DNA of 64,000 nt. It comes from Drosophila pseudoobscura. Its lineage: Eukaryota > Arthropoda > Insecta > Diptera > Drosophilidae. A model generated the notes under the pieces. The model did no database searches and was not told where the DNA came from. It saw only the letters and a program-made list of their open reading frames with translations. Both the position numbers and the translations under genes were made by a program. The DNA is taken from contig NC_046679.1 in the NCBI RefSeq assembly GCF_009870125.1, forward strand, positions 21,452,001 through 21,516,000. Direction: 5' to 3'. This document shows, piece by piece, positions 56,347 to 64,000 of the stretch (positions within the stretch are counted from its first letter, which is position 1; each line of letters starts with the position of its first letter).

Positions 56347-57087
56347 GGGAGGGAGAGGCGTAGGCGTCGGCGTCCCACTTTGAGTCGAATCCGAATGCGA
56401 ATTTTCGGATATTTCCAGCACTCCCGAGCCGCAACTATATAGATATCGATATAGAGGGTATATGAAATATGATTCTAATTTAGTATTATCTCGTACGCTG
56501 CTACGCATGCAATTGTGTTGAATGTTTTTGCACCTGATTGATTTATCGTCATTATTTTGTCGGGCTTTGAATATCATTTAAAAAATGTATGTATTCCTTT
56601 ATTATTGTGATATAATCGTACATTTTGTATATCTCTTGATAATCTGTTGCATATTTATAATGTACATTTTTGTTTTTGCACTGGATCGTATAGATGTACG
56701 GTACAGGGGGCCCCTACTGGCCGGAACAGGAAAAAAATGATTGGAATTTTTCCATATTTTAATTGTAGAAAGTCATTATGTAATCAAAATTGTATGTATC
56801 TATTTTAAACGAGCTTTAATGTACATAAGGTATATCTTAAGTAACCGAAAATCTGTATTCCACTCATATTATTGCGAAATACATAGAAAAGAACCAATCG
56901 TTCAATAGAAGTATCAAAATCTTTTAAATGTACGCGGGCCTTATCGGTTCAGTTGCGAAATATTGGTTCACAACACAACTATCGGTGAACCGTGTAACCG
57001 TGCCGAGAGCGATTAGCCCATTGTCGACCAGTGGGTATTAAAATGAAATAAAATGCATAAAGAGAAAGAATATGATAGATCCACCAA

Positions 57088-57112
57088 AATAATAATAATT
57101 ATTATTATTATT
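57088..57112. repeat. (AAT)n-(ATT)n inverted repeat
   Basis: A run of AAT turns directly into ATT, giving a perfect potential hairpin about 150 bp upstream of the FKBP ATG. Confidence 0.8.
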
Positions 57113-57208
57113 AGTTTTATTTCCCGCGGGTTACGTCAAGTTGAAATCCTGTTTAAAGAAAGGGGTATTAAGTGGGCTAAGTTTATTTTTCATCGGTATA
57201 TTACGGCC

Positions 57209-57216
57209 TATCGATA
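57209..57216. promoter_or_regulatory. DRE (TATCGATA) of the FKBP gene
   Basis: A perfect DRE 37 bp upstream of the ATG at 57254. Confidence 0.7.
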
Positions 57217-57253
57217 GAACCGATATTGATTTTTTAATTTTAAACTTTTTGAG

Positions 57254-57738
57254 ATGAAATTGGTTTGTTTGTTCTTATTCTTCGCTTTCCTCGCCACAAC
57301 ACTGGCCAACGAGTCGGCCAAGGTGAAAATAGGCATCAAGAAGCGGGTGGAGAACTGCACCAGAAGGGCTAAAAGTGGCGATTTGGTCCAAGTCCACTAC
57401 AAGGTAGAAAAACACTATATTGCGTGCCGGCTCCGGACTAATCTAACCTCTAAAATATCTGTATTTAGGGCTCGCTGCAGGATGGTACAGAGTTCGACAG
57501 CAGCTACTCCCGCTCCACTCCATTTTCATTTACACTGGGCGCCCGCCAGGTAATCAAGGGCTGGGACCAAGGATTGTTGGGCATGTGCGAGAGCGAGAAG
57601 CGAACGTTGACCATTCCCCCCGAGCTGGGTTATGGAGCAAGTGGAGCCGGTGGCGGAAAGATACCGCCAAATGCCGTGCTGGTCTTCGATGTTGAAATGG
57701 TCAAGATTGAGCCACGTGCCGGATCTGAAGAGTTGTAG
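57254..57738 (+). CDS. Secretory-pathway FKBP-type peptidyl-prolyl isomerase (FKBP2/FKBP13-like), 139 aa
   Basis: Coding exons are 57254-57403 and 57469-57738. Residues 1-19 are a signal peptide ([16 protein letters not shown]). The rest is one FKBP domain: [31 protein letters not shown], a [16 protein letters not shown] loop and [10 protein letters not shown], the ligand-pocket residues of active FKBPs. The C terminus is SEEL, a weak variant of the KDEL-like ER-retention tail of FKBP2. It should catalyse prolyl cis-trans isomerisation in ER folding. It lacks the EF-hands of the FKBP14 type. I recall D. melanogaster CG14715 as the likely counterpart. A DRE lies just upstream. The poly(A) signal follows the stop directly. 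Confidence 0.93.
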
Positions 57739-57744
57739 AATAAA
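57739..57744 (+). other. Poly(A) signal directly after the FKBP stop
   Basis: AATAAA begins at the base after the TAG, so the 3' UTR should be only about 20-30 nt if this signal is used. Confidence 0.65.
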
Positions 57745-58040
57745 TGCCAGAGAAGTGCAGCCAAAAGGAAATCTTTTGTTTCAATTGAATGTGGGAACAC
57801 TCGTGCTTCTTGAGCCCGAGCCGTACATTTTTCGGGTGCCTATCGTTGGACTTTCCTCTCAAGCTCACGAAAAGCCGTGCCACGCTCAGATGTTTCATTA
57901 TTAAAAACGTTTCGGGCTAGATCTCGTCAAAATAGGGCCAGATCGGGGAAGGACCTACTTTCCCAGGATCGTAAGCCTTGCAACACACCAGAAATGGATC
58001 GGCCTTCCTTGTACTTAGTATCAAAAAATAACTAACTTTG

Positions 58041-58046
58041 TTTATT
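58041..58046 (-). other. Poly(A) signal of WDR3
   Basis: TTTATT on the plus strand (AATAAA on the minus strand), about 50 nt past the WDR3 stop at 58095. Confidence 0.55.
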
Positions 58047-58094
58047 TGGAGTAATACACCTAAGCCTAAGGTACTTCCTGCAAGGGGCTCTGTC

Positions 58095-60921
58095 TCAGAC
58101 CATTTGGATCTGGAGTCGTCGCTTGCTTGCCTCCCGTCGCTTCTTATCGCGCTTGCGACGAGCCTGGGTCGCGTCTCGGAACAGCTGTACGCCCTCGCGC
58201 TGCTCCACTTCCGTCTGCAGCAGAGCCAGGCCGTGCAGATTCCAGCCGAGGATGTCCCGGAGCTGGCCGACATCCCGCTTGAGCATTGTGAGAAGTTTCA
58301 ACAGCAGCGGCTTCATGCTCTTGGTCGCCGAAATGGGCTTCATGTGAACCTTGAACAGGAATATGGTCACGCGACAGAGCAGCTCCAGTTGATCGGGTCG
58401 CTGGGTTAGCAGGATGGGCAGGCGCTCAAGCAGCTCGCAGACAACGGAAAAGGGCAGAAGGAGAAGCGCCTCTTCCAGGTCGGATGCACGTATCCGTATG
58501 AATGTGTTGACTAGAAAATCAACGGGGTTCTTGACTTGCAGGGCTTGCATCAGAGGGTGCAGTTCCGGCTTCTCCTCAGCCTCCAGCTCGAACTGCTTCG
58601 ATATCTCCAGGCACTCTAGAATGGACTCGGCCGCTTTCTCCGAGCCCACCGTCTTGCGCGAGGCCATCTTCAGGCTGGGCAGCAGGGGCACGCTGTTGTC
58701 TTCTCCAGTGGCAAGCTGCTCATTCTCCATCTGCTCGCGCTCCTCCTCCTGGACGTCCTTCAGCACGATTGTCTCGTCCGTCCGCTCGTACATTCGCAAC
58801 GTGCGGTCCGAGCCGCAGGTGACCAGGAATCGGCCATTGGGCGACACTGCCAGACAATAGGCCTCGCCTATGTGACCGGGAAGTGTGATAATCTTTTCAA
58901 AGGAGTCGCCGTCCCACTGCTTAACCTTGCCGTCCTTACCGCAGCTGAAGATCATGTGCGTTTTGGGTATGAACTGCACGGACATTACCGTGTCGTCGTG
59001 GGCGAAGATTGAGCGATGACAGTCGCCAAAGTTCAGGCCCCAGATCTTTATGTTGCGATCAGCAGACCCGGTGACGACCAGATTCGAATCGTAGGAGATG
59101 TCGAGGCAGAGCACGGGCAGCTTGTGGCCGTACAGCGACAGATAGAACTTGAAGGTGTCCAGAAAGAAGATCTTGACGGTGGCATCCAGCAGTCCCACGG
59201 CCAGATACTTCATGTCCGGACTGACGCACACACAGAGCACAGTCTCCTCCAGCTTCAGGGTGTTCTTGTGCAGCAGTGACAGGACCTTGCTCTCGCCCGC
59301 TCCCGCCGCAGCATCAATCAGCTCAAAGGTCCAGATCTTGAGAGTCTGATCACCGCTGCCCGTAATGCATCCCTTCTGATCCGGCAGCATAGCAATGGAC
59401 CACAGTTCGTTCTCGTGGGCTGGAATCTCCTCCACAATGTCCGCTGCACCCACGTCCACAATGAGCAGCTTGCCGCTCTTCATGCCCAAAAGCACATAGT
59501 GATCGCCGGGCACGAACTTTGAGCACAGAATATAGTCCGTGGGAACTGTGCGTAGGCACTGCATGGCATCGCGGTCCCAGAACTTGAACGATTCACCAGC
59601 ACCGGAGCCAACCGCCAGGGAGTCATTGCTGAAGCACACGGAGCGCACCTCGGACTGGTGGCCCAGGCGCGTGAGGGATCGCAGAACTTTCACACTGGGA
59701 TCTGCTGCTTTGCGGTTCTTGGGCGAGGCTTCGAGCGAATGCAACACAAGACTATTGTTGGCCAGACTGACCAGAACACGCATCTCCTTGTTCTGGCCCA
59801 AGACCACATCGATGGACTTGATTTTCTGTTTGGTTCGGATGCTCTCCAGTCGCTTGATTTCATCGCTCAGTGATTGCTGCTTCGACAGTTGCGCCTCGTC
59901 GCTGGCATCATCGCCAGCGGCCTTCTTCTCCTTCTTCAGGCGCTTGGCCAGGCGCTGCTTTACCTCCTCGGCAGTGCATATGTAAAAGTTCTCTATCAGA
60001 TCGTTGGTGCCGTGGCAGCTCAATACGCGCTCAGTGTAATCGGTGACCAGGTTGACAGTGCGGCCCTTGCCTGCGCGCTGAATAATGCCGCAATTGCTCA
60101 CGCTTATGGGACTTATCGCATCCTCATCATCTATGCTTAGGCCCTCGACGGCCGACTCCAGGGTCTCGGTAACAGCGCCGTCGTGTTTCTTCAAGCGATA
60201 CACATTCATTCCACTCTCGCTGGCTCCCGCCACCATCAGGTCGCCGATGAAGGCCAGTGCCCAAACTTCTGTGCGATTGTCTACAATCGTTTTGAAGCAG
60301 AACTGCGTCTCCAGGTTCCAGAATTTGATCTGTGTGTCCTTCGAGCAGCTCACCACAATGCTCTGGTCCACCACGCGCTGCAGAAAGTGAGCATCTGTGA
60401 TGGCAGCATTGTGTCCGCTCAGCCGCGCTCTACCCGCCTGCTCCACCACATCCACGACCACCAGCTCCGTGTCCAGGCCTCCACTGACCAAGCGCATTCC
60501 CTGCTGGTCATACCGCAGGATGCTCACGGCATGCTTGTGAAGTGCCAACGTGCAGATGGCCTCGTAGTATCTCTCTGAGCTGAGATCAAAGATCTGGACC
60601 ATGCCATCGGTATAGCCCACGGCAATGTGTAGATGATCCGGCGACACACGCAGACAGGTCACCTCGAACTTCTCCCGGCGCAGCGTCAGCTTCCGATCGC
60701 CCTTGCTGGAGGGGATAGACATTAGTTAAACCCTGTTTTTGCTGTTTAAGATCAGCCACTCACCGCAAATCCCAGATGATGACATTCTCGGCAGCAGGTG
60801 CGGCCACGTAACGCCCCTCGGTTTTGTCAACGATGGCAAAGTTCACATTGGCGCGACCCGATGTGATTATATTAAAGCTGTCTATAGCCCGATACGCTAA
60901 ATATTGTTTAGTTAAGCCCAT
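58095..60921 (-). CDS. WDR3: WDR3/UTP12 (Dip2) small-subunit processome protein, 922 aa
   Basis: Coding exons on the minus strand: 60921-60764 and 60705-58095. The first exon encodes the typical start (MGLTKQYLAY... to NVIIWDLR); the second continues KGDRKLTLRREKFEVTCLRV. Many WD40 repeats follow, ending in motifs such as LTKIWT-like KIWTFEL, IKIWGLNFGDCHRS and VKQWDGDSF, forming two propellers. The C-terminal Utp12 domain (about residues 790-900, from KNPVDFLVNTFIRIRASDLEEA) is present, and the tail is basic (RRKRDKKRREASKRR). WDR3/Utp12 is part of the UTP-B module of the nucleolar SSU processome, needed for 18S rRNA maturation. The length is normal for the family. Its promoter side abuts repeat copy D and a DRE-like site. 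Confidence 0.94.
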
Positions 60922-60982
60922 TCTAACATTTAAAAATTAAAAAATCAACAAGCGCGTTTCACGTGTTCCAGGGATATCGACT

Positions 60983-60989
60983 TATCGAT
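60983..60989. promoter_or_regulatory. DRE-like site upstream of WDR3
   Basis: TATCGAT (7 of 8 DRE bases) lies 62 bp upstream of the WDR3 ATG, between it and repeat copy D. Confidence 0.5.
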
Positions 60990-61007
60990 CAAAACTAACG
61001 CCAGGAA

Positions 61008-61775
61008 TATACCGTCTCATTTTAAAAATATACCGTAAATATACTGACGAATTCAAGTTCTTTTATACATATTCCTCAATTTTGATATTCCTTCGAATAT
61101 TACTAGCTATATAGAACATTTAGTTCTGCCCGCATAATTTTTTCTGATTAATTAATCTATTTTCTACTTGACTGGCTTATTTTAAACACTGGCTTTTATT
61201 GGATTTTCCCCAAAAAAAAGGTTTAAGCGAAAAAGGTCAAACAAAAAAAAAAACGTAATAAAACGTAAGAGAAAAATCGTTCCTATTGCTCAATTTTGAT
61301 ATTCCCTTGAATAATGGTGGCTATCTAAGACTCTCAGCTCTGCCCACATAAATTTGGGGCATTGACGAATACATTTACTACAAGATTGGCTACTTTTTAG
61401 TACTTCTTTTTATTGTATTGTATCTAAAACAAGGTTTGAGCAAAAATGGTCAACAAAAAAACAGGTAACGTAAGTGAGTATGGCATGTCACGTCATTGCT
61501 TACTTGGAACTTCTCAACCGGAGTATGTGCATTTGTATACCCTATTTCCTTAATTTGATATGAAGATACTGTTTTCCAAGCTGTTTTAAAACGTAATTAG
61601 TAAAGAAATTTTCTCAAATTGGTATGTTTTAAGTTTAGTTTCTTGTATATTTCTCGATCCCGATACCTATTCTTGGTCTCTGTAAGAAGACAATTTGCCG
61701 AAAATGGAGCTTGAGATGACAAACATTTTATCAACTCTATAAAATCCATTTCCCCAGGGTATGCAAAATACGGTA
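61008..61775 (-). repeat. Dispersed promoter-facing repeat, copy D, with internal duplication
   Basis: The head at 61008-61053 carries ATATACCG units. The body matches copy C in order (ATTCCTC, TTTTGATATTCC, TACTAGCTATATAGAACATT). It is then largely duplicated: about 61070-61285 and about 61290-61510 both run from the TTTTGATATTCC word to AACGTAA. The tail contains TATACCCTATTTCCTTAATT and CCCAGGGTATGCAAAAT. The head points toward WDR3. Confidence 0.7.
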
Positions 61776-61946
61776 AACAGATAGCGTTTACTTTTTTTAA
61801 CGATCTGGCAAGACTACCAGATGTCCGTTATGCGCAGGCGCTGCTCGTTATATTTTATATACCACCCCATACCGAAATAAAATATTCATTTCAGCTAGCT
61901 CCTGCTGCGTTTTCTGCTCAATTAATAGTTTATCAAACAACAAACA

Positions 61947-62346
61947 ATGTCTGCCTACTCAAGTGCTTCCACTACCCAGGCCACTGGTAATAGATATGCA
62001 TCCAATTCATTTGAATTTTCAGTGAAAAACTAACGATTAATCGCACGTCACAGGAACAGGAGCATCGGACTTGGACACAGAATCGGTGGAGGTGCTGCGG
62101 GAGCGCCTGAGCACCATGAAGCGTCTGATGGCAGAACGCACGGCCCAGCAGCAGAACAATCCTGCATCCACAGAGGAAATTTTCTCCACCAAGCGTCACC
62201 GATCCGCGGGCATTATCGACGGAAACTTCCTCAGCATCGCCTTTGGCGGTGCTCTGCTGGTGATTATCACGGTTTCAGTTTACGCCTTCTACAATCTGTA
62301 CCATGCCATACTCAAGAAGTTCCCCTCCCACCACGAGGAGCTGTAA
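61947..62346 (+). CDS. Small single-pass membrane protein, 110 aa, function unknown
   Basis: Coding exons are 61947-61986 and 62054-62346, joined in phase 1. The N-terminal part is Ser/Thr-rich, then a charged helix likely to form a short coiled coil (SVEVLRERLSTMKRLMAERT). A basic segment (TKRHRSAG) precedes one hydrophobic helix at about residues 71-98 (FLSIAFGGALLVIITVSVYA). The tail is KKFPSHHEEL. There is no signal peptide, so a tail-anchored or single-pass orientation with a cytosolic N terminus is likely. I do not recognise the family. The intron, good splice sites and conserved-looking ending support a real gene. An AATAAA lies about 40 nt after the stop. Confidence 0.85.
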
Positions 62347-63456
62347 GCTGCAAGGCTTTCCATGTATTACAATTATGCATTTAATAATAAAAATACGTAG
62401 TTTGAATTGAAGTGAAACCGGCGAGCAGAAGAAACCACTTGGTGGGGGATGATTATTTGCTGTTTAGCATTCGGGTTAATCAACGCCATTTATTGGAGTT
62501 CAACTCAGTACAAAAAATCAATGTTCTTTAGTTTTTACACGTTCGTTAGGCTCGAATTAAATTACAACTAAATAGGGAAATAGGGAAGGAGCTGGACCGA
62601 ATGCATCGACAGCAAAAACAAAAGGGGCGTTGGGAATATATGATATATATAGCTATGAAGACCATCAAAAATAACACAAAAGTATCAAGTATCCAGTATA
62701 GAGATAGAGTTAAAACAAGACGAGAAGGAACACTTTTTGGGAGGGGCAAAACCTCGATGGTTGGTTGATTTAATTTGATTTGGCTTACTCGCTAGCTACA
62801 ATGGAAACTTATGCCTTCCGCTTTCTCATTTACACACATAAATGTTAGCTAAACTCCTATTCTATTATTTATGATTTATGAATTTGCTTTATTCTGCGTT
62901 TTATTTTTTTTCTAGATTTTTGTGAATAATAACTAGTATACGTTTTGTTATGGGTTTTCTTTGCTTTTTTTAATTGCATAAAGATTTAGTGTTCTGTTCT
63001 TTGCTTCACTGTGTGGCATGGTTTGCTGCTCAGTGCAACAGTTCTACTAATTGTATTACATAGTTGTTTGTCGTGTCGTTTGCGACGCGGCATTAGATTA
63101 AACAATTTGAATTTGGAACCTAGTCGAAAAGTTTGTAGAAAGACATTGAAGTTGTTGAAAAACTGTGGGCTATTATCTGTAATTGTTGTGGCTGTAGTTG
63201 TCGCTCTTTGCCAGTGGTCGTGTCGCCGCTCTGTGGATGTTTTGAAGCCTGCTGTGTGTCTGGCTGGGTATGTGGTTGCGGGGGTTTGGTTTTCTTTGCT
63301 TTTTACAATTTGTTTAATTCCCTACTCTTTGACTGACTTTGCACCGCCGGACGTTCCTGCCGCACTCGAACTCGCACTCGCACTCGAACCCGTCCCTCCC
63401 CCTCCTGATGATGCTGCTGCTCCACCGGATAACATCTTCCTTTGTTTTCTTGTTAA
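62347..63456. other. Spacer, probably mostly eIF1A 3' UTR
   Basis: 1.1 kb between the convergent small membrane protein gene and the eIF1A stop. AT-rich, with several possible minus-strand poly(A) words; no credible coding sequence. Confidence 0.45.
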
Positions 63457-63699
63457 TCAGATGTTGTCAACGGAATCAGCATCGTCCTCTGAGCTGATCT
63501 CGTCGCCGAACTCGATGTCCTCGTCGAAGCCATCCTCCACGAATGTGACTGTCTCGTTGATGCGCACCGATTCGGGGAACTCGCCGTATGTCTTCAGATT
63601 CCTAGCCTCGTCGGGCGTGTACTTAAGGATGACATCGGCCTTCGAGTCCTGATAGTCACGCAATCCGACCAATATGATATCGCCCTGATTGATCCACAC
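63457..63699 (-). CDS. eIF1A: Translation initiation factor eIF1A, last coding exon (gene continues past right edge)
   Basis: The minus-strand exon encodes [50 protein letters not shown] and the acidic end [15 protein letters not shown]. These are the OB-fold end, the linker and the acidic C-terminal tail of eIF1A, nearly unchanged across animals. The acceptor is clear (ttttgcag before GTG TGG). The N-terminal exons are not found between 63700 and 64000 and must lie beyond the window. eIF1A binds the 40S A site and helps scanning and start-codon choice; its acidic tail contacts eIF5B. Confidence 0.95.
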   Translation of the reverse strand: MWINQGDIILVGLRDYQDSKADVILKYTPDEARNLKTYGEFPESVRINETVTFVEDGFDEDIEFGDEISSEDDADSVDNI

Positions 63700-64000
63700 C
63701 TGCAAAAGAAAGCACAACAATGTTATCATCATTCAATTGGGAAAAGCCACACAGTACACGTCTCTTTCTCCTTGTCTTTCCCTGCCCTTTTTCTGTTATG
63801 AGTAATTCTTGCGGCAAAAAGAGCAAACACAATTTGCAGTCTTGTATTCTGTGTAATAGATAAAAGATAACTGATCTTTGGGGCAGGCCCCGTGCCTGGC
63901 CAACAATTCTGGGTATTTCACAAACGTGCGCAACCGCAACCACCACCTTGGGATTGGGGTGCCAACAAGAAGGTTCCATTTTTGGTCAGTTCCGGGCACA
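63700..64000 (-). other. eIF1A intron sequence to the window edge
   Basis: No eIF1A exon is readable here on the minus strand. It begins right after the splice acceptor at 63700. Confidence 0.6.

Larger units (their letters stand above)
56347..57253. other. Spacer with the PTP 3' UTR and the FKBP promoter
   Basis: 900 bp, AT-rich, no coding sequence. It holds an AAT/ATT inverted repeat at about 57088-57112 and a single CGGTATATTACGG unit at 57194 beside a DRE. Confidence 0.55.

Noticed and set aside
63011-63652. 213-residue plus-strand open frame overlapping eIF1A
   Set aside because: Its second half is antisense to the eIF1A exon and its first half is AT-rich 3' UTR; no domain.

Overview
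The window is a stretch of a fly autosome, most likely from the Drosophila obscura group (D. pseudoobscura, D. subobscura or a relative). Supporting signs are short 50-70 nt introns with GT..AG ends, Drosophila core-promoter motifs (DRE TATCGATA; Motif 1 GGTCACACT), dense CT/GA, CA/GT and CAG simple repeats, and a gene set (Csk, Elp1, an FKBP2-like gene, a mucin-type receptor PTP, a ZAD zinc-finger cluster) that I recall as lying together near 86E on 3R (Muller E) of D. melanogaster. The species call is inference. All exon models are hand-built from reading frame and splice signals.

Layout. 1-13.5 kb is a compact cluster of ZAD-C2H2 zinc-finger genes on both strands: one partial gene at the left edge, seven complete genes and one decayed copy. 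They share a ZAD split by a phase-0 intron, an acidic linker (three with AT-hooks), and C-terminal fingers cut by phase-2 introns at the same places. The first two are near-identical tandem copies. The gene at 9181 carries a duplicated zinc-finger exon that looks mutually exclusive. 14.4-18.7 kb holds a 1366-residue FG-repeat nucleoporin. 21.1-28.4 kb (minus) holds Csk in a long form of about 1105 residues, with an SH2 and a tyrosine-kinase domain; its likely promoter is near 34.95 kb. 35.8-39.8 kb is Elp1 (IKAP). About 11 kb without coding sequence follows. 51.0-56.3 kb encodes a mucin-like single-pass receptor tyrosine phosphatase with altered WPD and signature loops. Then come a secretory FKBP (57.3 kb), WDR3/UTP12 (minus, 58.1-60.9 kb), a 110-residue single-pass membrane protein (61.9 kb) and the last coding exon of eIF1A (minus, 63.5 kb).

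The most interesting non-genic signal is a dispersed AT-rich repeat with a head of about 10-bp GGTATATTTC-like units. It occurs at four loci (about 3.5, 14.1, 35.0 and 61.0 kb). In every case the head faces the nearby start of a gene: a ZAD gene, the nucleoporin, Csk and WDR3. At two loci the head lies 16-18 bp from a Motif 1 element.

The genes do not form one pathway. The zinc-finger genes are a lineage-specific regulator family. The other genes are housekeeping (nuclear pore, Elongator, 40S ribosome biogenesis, translation initiation, ER folding) or signalling (Csk, receptor PTP).
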